64,000 nucleotides of DNA from UBA5216 sp043743335 (GTDB lineage Bacteria > Pseudomonadota > Gammaproteobacteria > Burkholderiales > SG8-41), in contig JAYTWR010000171.1 of NCBI GenBank assembly GCA_043743335.1, positions 1-64,000 on the forward strand, read 5' to 3'. The notes beneath the pieces are model-generated. The model ran no database searches, was not told the DNA's origin, and saw nothing but the letters and a program-made list of their open reading frames with translations. How positions within the stretch are numbered: the stretch's first letter is position 1; each line of letters opens with the position of its first letter. Shown piece after piece: positions 8,200 through 16,235 of this stretch. A program made the translations under genes and the position numbers.

Positions 8200-9698
8200 G
8201 GCGTGAAGCCGACGTGGTTGTTGTAGGTGGCGGCGGCGCTGCACTTGCCGCCGCCAGCGCGGCGCGCACGGCGGGCGCAGAAGTTATCCTTCTCGAAAAG
8301 AACCCCCACCTCGGTGGTTCGACGGCATGGTCGGTGGGCTCTGTCACTGCCACGCAAACACCACATCAAAAGCGCGCGGGCATTGTCGATAACGCCCAAG
8401 ATCACCTTGAAGACCTCAAGTTATTCTCAGCCGCATTAAAACTCGAACATCGCGATAACTTTGAACTGGGCCGTGTGTTGTGCGAGCACACGCCTGCCAT
8501 GTTTGAGTGGTTGTTATCGACCGGCCTTGAATTCGTCGGCCCCTTCCCCGAGCCACCGCACCGCCGGCCACGCATGCACAATGTGCTGCCTAACTCGCGC
8601 GCGTTTCCGTATTTGCTGGGACGCCATTGCCGTGCACAGGGTGTTGATATACGGCTCAATACCAATGCGCAACGCCTTATCATCGACAAAGGGCACGCTC
8701 GTGGCGTGATCGCACGCGAGCCCGATGGCACGACATCCGAATACATCTCGCGCAAAGGCGTAGTGCTCGCTGCGGGGGACTACAGCGGTGGGCGCGAACT
8801 CAAGGCACGGTTCTCCTCGGAACTGATCGCCAATGTCGATGCTGTCAACGTCACCAACACCGGCGACGGCATACGCATGGGCATGGATTCCGGCGGCACG
8901 GTGATTAATGGCGACTACATCCGCGGCCCCATCCTGCGTTTTGTGCCACCCATGCACGTGACGTTTGAACAACGCCTACCGCCCGTGCCCGCCATCACCA
9001 AGCTGCTGCACTGGGGCTTTGATCATCTGCCGCAAAGCATCCTGCGCCCCGTGCTGATGAACTACCTCACCACTGCATTAGCGCCCGAAAAAAGTCTGTA
9101 CGAAAACGGCGCGATCCTGGTCGATAAAGACGGCCTGCGCTTCGGCGATGAACGCGATCAACCGGCGCGCAGTGCGGCGGCACGGCCTGAGGGCTTGGCC
9201 TGGATGATCTTCGACAGCACTGTTGCCGATAAATATCAGTGCTGGCCGCACTTCGTTTCTACCGCGCCGTCCATCGGCTACGCCTACCTCGACGACTATC
9301 GCCGCACGCGCAAAGATATTTTTCACTGTGCCGATAGCTACGCTTCATTGGCGGCGAGCATGAAGCTGCCGCGCGCTGCGTTTGAAAAAACATTGGCCGA
9401 TTACAACACTGGCGCAGTGCATGCGGACGCACCGGCACGTGAAGAGCGCCCGCCTATCATCAAACCGCCGTTCTACGCGCTAGGCCCCGCCAAGGCCTAC
9501 ATCATTTTTACCAACGGTGGATTGAAGGTCACTAATAACCTTGAAGTTGTTCATGCGAGCGGCCACATCATTCCCGGTTTATACGCAGCAGGGGCCAATG
9601 GGCAAAGTGGCATGCTGCTGGAGGGGCATGGGCATCATTTGGGGTGGGCGTTTGTTTCGGGGCGGATTGCTGGCAAGAGCGCGGCACAGCAGCCTTGA
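8196..9698 (+). CDS. FAD-dependent dehydrogenase of the fumarate reductase / ketosteroid dehydrogenase type
   Basis: This 500-residue FAD_binding_2-family flavoprotein has the dinucleotide motif VVVGGGGAALAAAS at residues 7-20, then LLEKNPHLGGSTAWS. The C-terminal FAD loop GLYAAGANGQSGMLLEGHG is at about residues 465-483. The family includes fumarate reductases and 3-ketosteroid delta-1-dehydrogenases, which desaturate next to a carbonyl. No signal peptide is seen, so it acts in the cytoplasm. It starts at GTG 8196, overlapping the SDR stop by 4 bp, and is the last gene of the run. Desaturating the ring before cleavage is a reasonable role, but the substrate is unknown. Confidence 0.85.
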   Translation: MRREADVVVVGGGGAALAAASAARTAGAEVILLEKNPHLGGSTAWSVGSVTATQTPHQKRAGIVDNAQDHLEDLKLFSAALKLEHRDNFELGRVLCEHTPAMFEWLLSTGLEFVGPFPEPPHRRPRMHNVLPNSRAFPYLLGRHCRAQGVDIRLNTNAQRLIIDKGHARGVIAREPDGTTSEYISRKGVVLAAGDYSGGRELKARFSSELIANVDAVNVTNTGDGIRMGMDSGGTVINGDYIRGPILRFVPPMHVTFEQRLPPVPAITKLLHWGFDHLPQSILRPVLMNYLTTALAPEKSLYENGAILVDKDGLRFGDERDQPARSAAARPEGLAWMIFDSTVADKYQCWPHFVSTAPSIGYAYLDDYRRTRKDIFHCADSYASLAASMKLPRAAFEKTLADYNTGAVHADAPAREERPPIIKPPFYALGPAKAYIIFTNGGLKVTNNLEVVHASGHIIPGLYAAGANGQSGMLLEGHGHHLGWAFVSGRIAGKSAAQQP

Positions 9699-10445
9699 AA
9701 TGTGATCTTAACAACTCAGTGCTGCCGTAGGATGCCGGTGAGCGTAGCGAACCGCATCGCTCGTGCGAGTTATGGCCCGGAAAGATAACATCAAGATGCG
9801 CGTTGCACGGTCGATGTCGGCAATTCAGTCTGCGCGGGTTGGACAAGGTGCGTGGCGAGTGGAGCCTGGTGTGCCTAGCGTGGAATTTGAAGCGCATGGC
9901 CGTATTGCGCCTAAAAACCGGATAGAAGTGAATTCAACAGGGAAAAAGCGCAGAAATCGCAGAATATCGACTCCAATAGACCTCATTATGAACCTGCGCT
10001 CACATCAACATCGAATCGCGGCCTTTAGTCCGACAGGCTGCTAGTGGGCGCTGTAAGGGTTTTTACACGGTTCGGTCACGATCAGTCAAACTTTCTTTGT
10101 TTTCGAAGCTGCATTCTGTCGCTCGGCGGCGGGTTTTCACAGGGTTTCGCCTTCGAGACGGATTTTGTGTGCGCTGTGCACCAGCCGATCCAGAATGGCG
10201 TCGGCGAGCGTCAGGTCGCCGATATAGTCGTGTCAGCCATCGATGGGAAGCTGCAATAGGGTAGCGCCAAGGGCGGCGGCGGCGCAAACTGAACTCAAAC
10301 TGAAAGCCAACTCCAGTGCAACCTTGAGTTTTGCGTCCTGCAGGTGCGGAATTTGCGCGAAGCATGCCCAATCACCTGTTATAGTCAGCCCGTATTTTTA
10401 CCGGTCACAAATAGCAGGATCCACGCGACCCTAGGATGCCCCAAG
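9699..10445. other. Gene-free stretch with an IS scar and a palindromic repeat
   Basis: No intact gene is present in these 747 bp. At 9728-9755 GTAGGATGCCGGTGAGCGTA continues into GCGAACCGCATC, an imperfect palindrome of a type common between proteobacterial genes. An istB remnant occupies 10137-10270 on the minus strand. The rest (9760-10130) shows open frames but nothing with family resemblance. The last 60 bases lead into the HAD phosphatase gene. Confidence 0.6.
10137..10270 (-). pseudogene. istB: IS21-family istB remnant (3' end only)
   Basis: Read on the minus strand, the frame gives LLQLPIDG, a stop, then HDYIGDLTLADAILDRLVHS and the ending AHKIRLEGETL before TGA at 10137-10139. This is the conserved C terminus of the IstB ATP-binding helper of IS21 elements. 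The Trp expected between Gly and His is now TGA. Upstream sequence above about 10270 no longer looks like IstB and no istA is present. It is a decayed insertion-sequence tail beside the biosynthesis-like cassette. Confidence 0.85.
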
Positions 10446-11132
10446 ATGGTTTTTGTAATTGATTTTGATGGCACGCTGGCGCTCGAAGACACGGTAGACG
10501 CGTTGCTCACCAAGTATGCTCCCCCAGCGTGGCAAGCGGTCGAGGCGGAATGGCTGGCCGGGCGCATTACGGCGGTTGAGTGCATGCAACAACAAATCAG
10601 AATGGTCGATGCTGACCGCGTTGCGCTGGAACATTTCTTCCGTACCACGGTGCTGGATCAGAGCTTTTTGCCGTTCTATCGTCACGTCAGCGCATTGGCA
10701 GAGGTGGCCATTGTCAGCGATGGCCTTGATCATGTGATTTCCGTTGCCATGCGCAATGCGGGGTTCCCGAAAATCCCGGTGGTTGCCAATCAGTTGATAT
10801 TCAAGCCGCGCGGCATCGATATTGCGTTCCCGCATCGGATACCTGAGTGTATTGCTGGTAACGGTGTGTGCAAATGTGCGGTAGCACGCAAGTTGTCGGG
10901 TGAGTTCGAGGGGCCCGTGGTGCTGGTAGGCGATGGGAATTCCGATGCTTGTCTTGCGGGGCGCGCGGACGTCGTGTTTGCCAAGAGCCGGTTGTTGGCG
11001 CATTGCAAGCAGCAGGGCATCGCGCATACACCCTTCGAGACATTTGCGGATGTGCTTGCGGTTGTGAAAACATGGCCTGTGCCGGAGCCTGGACAGAGGG
11101 CTGTTCAGGGGCTAAGGGCGGGCGGACTGTGA
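10446..11132 (+). CDS. HAD-superfamily phosphatase, MtnX-like
   Basis: This 228-residue HAD phosphatase belongs to the MtnX / phosphoserine-phosphatase-like group. Motif I is VIDFDGTLALED at residues 4-15, motif II is AIVSDG near residue 100, and motif IV is LVGDGNSDACLA near residue 163. The nucleophile and general acid Asp residues are both there. Residues around CKCAVARKL match MtnX-like members. ATG 10446 is preferred because AGGA at 10434-10437 is well spaced. ATG 10437 would add three residues. The stop overlaps the aminotransferase start (GTGA). No methionine-salvage genes are around, so it probably dephosphorylates an intermediate of the cassette product. Confidence 0.85.
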   Translation: MVFVIDFDGTLALEDTVDALLTKYAPPAWQAVEAEWLAGRITAVECMQQQIRMVDADRVALEHFFRTTVLDQSFLPFYRHVSALAEVAIVSDGLDHVISVAMRNAGFPKIPVVANQLIFKPRGIDIAFPHRIPECIAGNGVCKCAVARKLSGEFEGPVVLVGDGNSDACLAGRADVVFAKSRLLAHCKQQGIAHTPFETFADVLAVVKTWPVPEPGQRAVQGLRAGGL

Positions 11133-12508
11133 CCGCGAAGGAATCGATAGCTGCATTGCTGGAAAAGGACGCGCGTTACTGCTCGTACGGCGATACCGTG
11201 CACTATGCGGACCCCCCCAAGCTGTTTGCACGTTGTGACGGCAACTATTTGTTTGATGAGGAAGACACGCCTTATCTCGATCTGCAAATGTGGTACTCGG
11301 CAGTTAACTTCGGCTACCGCAACCGGCGACTGAATGAGGTGCTGAAGCGTCAGATTGATACCTTGCCGCAGCTTGCGTGCCAGTATCTGCATCGTGAAAA
11401 AGTCGATCTCGCGGAAACCCTGTGCTCGTACATAGAGCGCAAGTACGGCGTAAAAGGGCGTGTGCACTTTAATGTGGGCGGCACGGCGGCAGTAGACGAC
11501 TCACTCAAGCTGGTACGCAACCACACCGGTAAAACACTGCAGTTTGCGTTTATGGGCGGCTATCACGGGCGTTCAATCGGCGCCTCGGCGATTACCTCCA
11601 GCTATCGCTATCGGCGGCGTTATGGGCATTTTTCCGATCGCGCGCACTTTGTACCGTTTCCATATTGTTTCCGCTGCCCGTATGGCATGAAAGTGGATTC
11701 CTGTAACACCTACTGCCACAACCAATTTGAGCGTCTGTTCGAGACTGAGTACAACTCATTTTGGGACGACAAGGTTGGCCAAAGCGAATACGGCGCTTTT
11801 TACATTGAGACCATACAGGGGACCGGCGGCTATGTCGTTCCGCCGCCCGGCTACATGCAAAAGCTGGCGAAGACGTTGAAGGAACGAAACATCTTGCTGG
11901 TGGCGGATGAAATACAGATGGGGGTGTACCGCACGGGGAAACTGTGGTCGTGGGAGCACTTTGGCATCGTGCCCGATATTTTTGTATTCGGTAAAGCAAT
12001 CACCAATGGTTTGAATCCGCTATCAGGCATCTGGGCGCGCGAAGAGTTGATTGCTCCTGACAAATTCCCGCCGGGTTCTACGCACGCTACTTTTTCCGCC
12101 AACCCACTGGGTACCGCGTGTGCACTGGAAGTGTTGCGCATGACTGCGGAACAGGACTTTGAACCCATGGTGCGCGAGCGTGGTGCCTATTTCCTGAATA
12201 AGCTGCGTGGGTTAAAGGATCGCTGGAAAGTCGTGGGGGATGTCGGCGGGCTCGGGCTCGCGTTACGTGTGGAGCTATGCGAGCCGGATGGCTTCACGCC
12301 CAGCCGCACGCTGGCGGACCGTGTGTTTAACGAGGGTCTGAAAGGTGATCTGATAGCGCGCGGGCGAAATCACGGCTTGGTGCTGGATATCGGCGGCTAC
12401 TACAAAAATGTGATCACGCTGGCACCTTCGCTGCTGATCACCGAGGCGGAAATCGATCTCGGCGTAGAATTGCTGGAAATGTTGCTACGTCGCTGCGCCG
12501 CCGAGTAG
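11129..12508 (+). CDS. Class III PLP-dependent aminotransferase
   Basis: This 459-residue fold-type I aminotransferase is of the ornithine / 4-aminobutyrate aminotransferase class. The cofactor Asp is in LLVADEIQMG (about residues 255-264) and the Schiff-base Lys in VFGKAITNG (about residue 290). The phosphate-binding HATFSANPLG is also present. A Cys cluster, YCFRCPYGMKVDSC followed by NTYC near residues 180-197, resembles the CxxC inserts of some AGXT2-like relatives. It starts at GTG 11129 inside the HAD stop. Further upstream in-frame codons lie inside the HAD gene and were rejected. It probably installs or removes an omega-amine on the cassette product. Confidence 0.9.
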   Translation: MTAKESIAALLEKDARYCSYGDTVHYADPPKLFARCDGNYLFDEEDTPYLDLQMWYSAVNFGYRNRRLNEVLKRQIDTLPQLACQYLHREKVDLAETLCSYIERKYGVKGRVHFNVGGTAAVDDSLKLVRNHTGKTLQFAFMGGYHGRSIGASAITSSYRYRRRYGHFSDRAHFVPFPYCFRCPYGMKVDSCNTYCHNQFERLFETEYNSFWDDKVGQSEYGAFYIETIQGTGGYVVPPPGYMQKLAKTLKERNILLVADEIQMGVYRTGKLWSWEHFGIVPDIFVFGKAITNGLNPLSGIWAREELIAPDKFPPGSTHATFSANPLGTACALEVLRMTAEQDFEPMVRERGAYFLNKLRGLKDRWKVVGDVGGLGLALRVELCEPDGFTPSRTLADRVFNEGLKGDLIARGRNHGLVLDIGGYYKNVITLAPSLLITEAEIDLGVELLEMLLRRCAAE

Positions 12509-12532
12509 CAGCAACACTGGCTAAAAGTATAA

Positions 12533-13399
12533 ATGAATCAAATACTTACCGAGAGTTTGGGCGTTGCCGGCTTTTATTGGCCGAGGGGCGATGACTGCGT
12601 ATTGCTGGTGCACGGGCTTACTGGCACACCGGCCGAGATGCGTACTATCGCCAAGCGCCTGGCGCGGCAAGGCTTTAGTGTACTGTGCCCTCAACTGGCC
12701 GGGCATTGCGGACACGTCAACGATCTGAAGCGGTCCGGGTGGCGAGATTGGTATGGCACCATCGAACGCGCATTCGAGGCCGCCAAGCTAACGCACGCGC
12801 GTGTCTACGTGGCGGGACTATCAGTCGGTGCGCTGATTGCCATCAAACTGGCCGAGGAGAAGAAAGAACGCGTGGCTGGCTTGGGGTTGTTGTCGCTGAC
12901 GTTTTTTTACGACGGCTGGAATATGCCGCATTTGCGTCGCAGACTGCTGTTGCCCTTGGTGATTTACACGCCGTTGCGATATTTTATTTCCTGGCAGGAG
13001 AAGCCGCCGTATGGCATCAAGTGCGAGCGCACCCGCGCGGCTGTGCACAAAGTGCTGACCCGCCGCGATGGCAAAGCCGCTGAGAAGGTTGGCATTTTTC
13101 GCACACCTGCGGTCACCATTCACGAGAGCTTGCGCCTGATCAACGCGGCGAAAGCGGCACTGCCCAACGTGTGCTCACCGGCATTGATTGTGCATTCGAC
13201 GGAAGACGACACTGCCAGCATCAAGAACGCGCATTTTGCCGCTTCAAAACTGGCGTCGCATAAGGTTGAAACGTTTTTTGTAGACGACACCTACCATGTG
13301 TTGACGCTGGATAAACGCAAGTTCGATGTGGCGCGCAAGCTGGGTGATTTTTTCAAGGGTTGCACCTCAACACTGTCTGCCGCTGCGCAGACGCGGTAG
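12533..13399 (+). CDS. Alpha/beta hydrolase, carboxylesterase / monoacylglycerol-lipase type
   Basis: This 288-residue alpha/beta hydrolase has a complete catalytic triad by eye. The oxyanion HG is in VLLVHGLTGTP (residue ~27), the nucleophile Ser in AGLSVGALIAI (~residue 99), Asp in HSTEDDTAS (~residue 225) and His in DDTYHVLTLDK (~residue 254). It looks most like Est30-type carboxylesterases. It has no signal peptide. It lies 24 bp after the aminotransferase and 6 bp before the GNAT-like gene, so it belongs to the same operon. It may hydrolyse, or by reversal transfer, an acyl group of the product. Confidence 0.88.
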   Translation: MNQILTESLGVAGFYWPRGDDCVLLVHGLTGTPAEMRTIAKRLARQGFSVLCPQLAGHCGHVNDLKRSGWRDWYGTIERAFEAAKLTHARVYVAGLSVGALIAIKLAEEKKERVAGLGLLSLTFFYDGWNMPHLRRRLLLPLVIYTPLRYFISWQEKPPYGIKCERTRAAVHKVLTRRDGKAAEKVGIFRTPAVTIHESLRLINAAKAALPNVCSPALIVHSTEDDTASIKNAHFAASKLASHKVETFFVDDTYHVLTLDKRKFDVARKLGDFFKGCTSTLSAAAQTR

Positions 13400-13405
13400 G
13401 ACGTA

Positions 13406-14521
13406 GTGGTGGCTCGCCATGATGGTGGCGCAGCGGAGGCTGCCGCTACCTCTACGGCTACCGCGCTGCATAACCGGTTGGAGCCGTCATCACTCATAGC
13501 CCAGTTTACCAACCATCTGCCCTATGGCTTTAGTCCTGTGGAGGTGGCGGGCAGTTGTCCAGCCTTTGTTACCGATTACGACTTGACCACCACCCTAGAT
13601 TGGGGGCCGCTAACGAATCATGCGGGATTGGCCCTCCGGCGCATACTGGGGCGGCTACTGCGTTTCCGCACGTGCTTCGTGGGTACCACGGTCTCGGAAT
13701 ATGCGCTACTACCCTTCGGTTTGGCCCCCGCCGAATTCGTTACGCGGATTACGCGCGACGTAGTGGATTGCAGCCTGGTCATCATCAAGGATATTCCAGC
13801 GGCATCCGTGTTGGTTGGCGATGCGGCCATGACCTACAACCATGCCTTGATTGATGCCTGCGCGAAGGCCGGGTACCTGATAGTGGAGGGGCAGGCGCTG
13901 GCCTATGTGCCGTTGGATTTTAAATCGACGGAACATTTTCTTGCCTGTATGCCGCGTACCCGGCGCAAGGACATCAAGCGCAAGTTGCGTGGCGCGGGTG
14001 CGTTGAATGCTCAAATTGTTTCAACGGGTGCGGCGATGTTCGGCAATGACGCCGTGCTGCGCGAATTTTATGCGCTATACCGCAGTGTCTACGCGCAAAG
14101 CGCCACGCATTTTGACTTGCTGACACTGGATTTTTTTCGTGCGATATTGAACGACCCGCAAAACGGTGGCGTTGTTTTCACCTATCGAATGGAAGAAAGC
14201 GGCCCGCTCATAGGCTACAACCTGTGCTTCGAGCGCGATGGCATGCTGCTCGACAAGTATGTTGGTTTCGCGTATCCCCAAGCCCGCGAACACAATCTGT
14301 ATTTCGTGAGTTGGTTCAAGAATCTGGAGTATGCGCTGCAGCGTGGCCTGAAATATTATGTGGCAGGCTGGACCGATCCGGAAATAAAGCGTCACTTGGG
14401 CGCGAGCTTTACCCTTACACAACACGCTGTTTATGTGCGCAACCCGTTGCTGCGGCGCGTGTTGTCGTATTTCAAGCGCTACTTCGAGGCGGATGCGCGG
14501 TGGCTGCAACGGACGCGCTGA
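13406..14521 (+). CDS. GNAT-like (FemAB-type) acyl or aminoacyl transferase
   Basis: This 371-residue protein has the layout of Acetyltransf_6 / FemAB-like transferases. The segment PRTRRKDIKRKLRGAG (about residues 187-202) is followed by FYALYRSVYAQS, and the C-terminal GNAT-like half contains GPLIGYNLCFERDGMLLDKY and LGASF. The first 35 residues are low-complexity Ala/Thr and may be disordered. It starts at GTG 13406 with AGGA just upstream. It overlaps the next gene by 22 bp. Relatives move acyl groups from acyl-CoA or aminoacyl-tRNA onto amines. The donor here is unknown. Confidence 0.75.
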   Translation: MVARHDGGAAEAAATSTATALHNRLEPSSLIAQFTNHLPYGFSPVEVAGSCPAFVTDYDLTTTLDWGPLTNHAGLALRRILGRLLRFRTCFVGTTVSEYALLPFGLAPAEFVTRITRDVVDCSLVIIKDIPAASVLVGDAAMTYNHALIDACAKAGYLIVEGQALAYVPLDFKSTEHFLACMPRTRRKDIKRKLRGAGALNAQIVSTGAAMFGNDAVLREFYALYRSVYAQSATHFDLLTLDFFRAILNDPQNGGVVFTYRMEESGPLIGYNLCFERDGMLLDKYVGFAYPQAREHNLYFVSWFKNLEYALQRGLKYYVAGWTDPEIKRHLGASFTLTQHAVYVRNPLLRRVLSYFKRYFEADARWLQRTR

Positions 14522-15405
14522 TACTCGACTTTGATGGCTCCGTTTTGCCGCTACCGGGCAGCAAACGATTGAATTTGAGCGCTTGGCAGGAGCGGTTTCG
14601 TTTTGGTTGCTCCATGAGTGCATTGGAGCAACTGGATCAAATGCTGGGAACGGACACATTCACTTATAGTGATGATAGCGATGAGGGTGCTGACGATTCA
14701 GTACAAGCGCCAAAGGTCGCGTTTTTGGGTAGCGGCGATTTTCATCATGTGAGTTATTCGCTAATTCATCGGTGCAGCGGGCTGCGGCGCAATCTTCAGG
14801 TGGTGGTGCTCGACAATCACCCGGACAACATGCGCTATCCGTGGGGCGTGCATTGCGGGTCATGGGTTTCACATGTCAGCCGGTTGCCGTTTGTCAATTG
14901 TGTGCATGTGCTGGGCATTACGTCCCGCGACGTCGAGATCACCCATTCCTGGGAAAATCATTGGGGATCTTTGCGTAGCGGGAAAGTCCGCTATTGGTGC
15001 GTGGGGCGCAACGTGGGATGGATGAAATATCTCGGTATGGACGGCAATGCGTCGTACACGTCGGTATCGGCCATGCTCGATGCGTTCAATACGTACCAGC
15101 GCTCTTCCACGGATCTGATTTATCTTTCCATCGATAAAGATGTCTTGGCAGTCGACGAGTTGCGCACCAATTGGGATCAGGGTGTTATGCGCGTAGGCGA
15201 ATTGCGGCATGCAATCGGCATGCTGCGGCCCCGCATTGCCGCAGCTGATATTACCGGCGATGTGTCTGTGTATAAATATCGCAGCGCCTTCAAGCGCCTA
15301 TTGTCAGGCTTGGATACTCAACCCAACATCGCTGCTGGGGAGTTATCGAATTTGCAGTTACGTCATCGCGACGTTAATCTTCAACTGCTGCAGTGCTTAC
15401 GCTAA
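14500..15405 (+). CDS. Arginase/agmatinase-fold (ureohydrolase) protein
   Basis: This 301-residue protein has all metal-ligand motifs of the ureohydrolase fold in order. LGSGDFHHVSYS takes the place of GGDHS (~residue 77), VVLDNHPDNM the place of DAHxD (~residue 105), and LSIDKDVL the place of SxDxD (~residue 210). A dinuclear Mn site is therefore plausible. An N-terminal stretch of about 65 residues (ALILDFDGSVLPLPGS onward) precedes the fold. Start GTG 14500 lies inside the GNAT-like gene. A longer open frame beginning at 14224 was rejected because it covers that gene out of frame. The substrate is probably a guanidino or amidino compound. Its last 32 bp overlap the convergent transporter gene. 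Confidence 0.75.
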   Translation: MAATDALILDFDGSVLPLPGSKRLNLSAWQERFRFGCSMSALEQLDQMLGTDTFTYSDDSDEGADDSVQAPKVAFLGSGDFHHVSYSLIHRCSGLRRNLQVVVLDNHPDNMRYPWGVHCGSWVSHVSRLPFVNCVHVLGITSRDVEITHSWENHWGSLRSGKVRYWCVGRNVGWMKYLGMDGNASYTSVSAMLDAFNTYQRSSTDLIYLSIDKDVLAVDELRTNWDQGVMRVGELRHAIGMLRPRIAAADITGDVSVYKYRSAFKRLLSGLDTQPNIAAGELSNLQLRHRDVNLQLLQCLR

Positions 15406-15775
15406 GGCAAAGTACCCCTAGGACGATGCAAATACATCCGGTTAGCTGGGTCAACGATAAATGCTCGTTGAACACGCTGACGGAAATGATCAGCACGGGG
15501 ATCATTTCCAGGTGAGAGGCCGCGAAGGCCGGGCCTATGGGGGCGTGCTTGAGCAAGGTCATCCATGTCACAAATGCGCCGAGGTAGCCGACCATTGCCA
15601 CGTACACCCATTGGGTGGAGAACAAGCCCGCAAGCCACGCCAGATGCGGCTCAAATTCGCCGACATGCAGGGTTGCCAACTTAAAGGAAATTTGAGTTAA
15701 GGTGTCAAACAGCATCAACGCACCAAAGCCAACGATATAGAAGCGCCAGCGGCCCTTGTCCGTGCTCTTGCTCAT
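15374..15775 (-). CDS. Small DMT/SMR-type transporter, second half of a pair
   Basis: This 133-residue inner-membrane protein has four predicted hydrophobic helices, the size of an SMR subunit or half an EamA protein. TM1 contains DTLTQISFK, a motif shared with its upstream neighbour (DTVGQLAFK). The Asp sits where EmrE has its essential Glu. ATG 15775 was chosen because it overlaps the neighbour's stop as ATGA. A longer in-frame start at 15817 would only add non-hydrophobic residues. The 3' end overlaps the arginase-like gene, tail to tail. Confidence 0.85.
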   Translation of the reverse strand: MSKSTDKGRWRFYIVGFGALMLFDTLTQISFKLATLHVGEFEPHLAWLAGLFSTQWVYVAMVGYLGAFVTWMTLLKHAPIGPAFAASHLEMIPVLIISVSVFNEHLSLTQLTGCICIVLGVLCLSVSTAAVED

Positions 15776-16128
15776 CGTCCTGCTCCGGCCAGGGCCACGC
15801 CCAAGGCGATCAGCCACATCCCGGCAATACGCATGCGATCCAGCCGTTCACCAAAGAGCCATTTTCCGGCCAGCATAAGCACCACAATGTTGATCGAGCC
15901 TATCATCATGGCGAATGACAGCGGCACCAGCGACAATAACGCGACCCACGCCAAAAATTCAAAGACGAAACAAGCAATGCCCAACCACAGAATCGGGTGA
16001 CGCAACATGGCGCGCCAGCGCTGCCATTCAGTATCATGCTCGGTGATGGCAACGGCTTTAAAGGCGAGTTGACCTACCGTATCCAGTGTTACATTCAGTA
16101 ACCAGAAACCCAACGCCAGAGTGGACAC
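15772..16128 (-). CDS. Small DMT/SMR-type transporter, first half of a pair
   Basis: This 118-residue protein has four hydrophobic segments, including TM1 with DTVGQLAFK and a last helix MWLIALGVALAGAG. It is paralogous to the following gene, so the two probably form a heterodimeric exporter like MdtIJ (spermidine) or ArnEF (lipid-linked sugar). The position beside an aminotransferase/ureohydrolase cassette favours export of an amine or guanidino product, as inference. About 100 bp separate its start from the divergent MipA-like gene. Confidence 0.85.
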   Translation of the reverse strand: MSTLALGFWLLNVTLDTVGQLAFKAVAITEHDTEWQRWRAMLRHPILWLGIACFVFEFLAWVALLSLVPLSFAMMIGSINIVVLMLAGKWLFGERLDRMRIAGMWLIALGVALAGAGR

Positions 16129-16235
16129 GTTTGCGCTACCTCAGTGCGAAAGCTCGCAGTATAACCAAGGTTCACGAAGGTTCGTTCATTAGTGTCCGTG
16201 GATTTGTGGCCTGTGCAGCCGGGCGCTTAGCAATC

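Noticed and set aside
9763..10044. A 93-codon open frame in the IS-scar gap
   Set aside because: It shows no family resemblance, no ribosome site and a composition unlike the neighbouring genes.
14224..14499. An extended N terminus for the arginase-like protein
   Set aside because: The extension runs through the GNAT-like gene in another frame. GTG 14500 begins the likely product.
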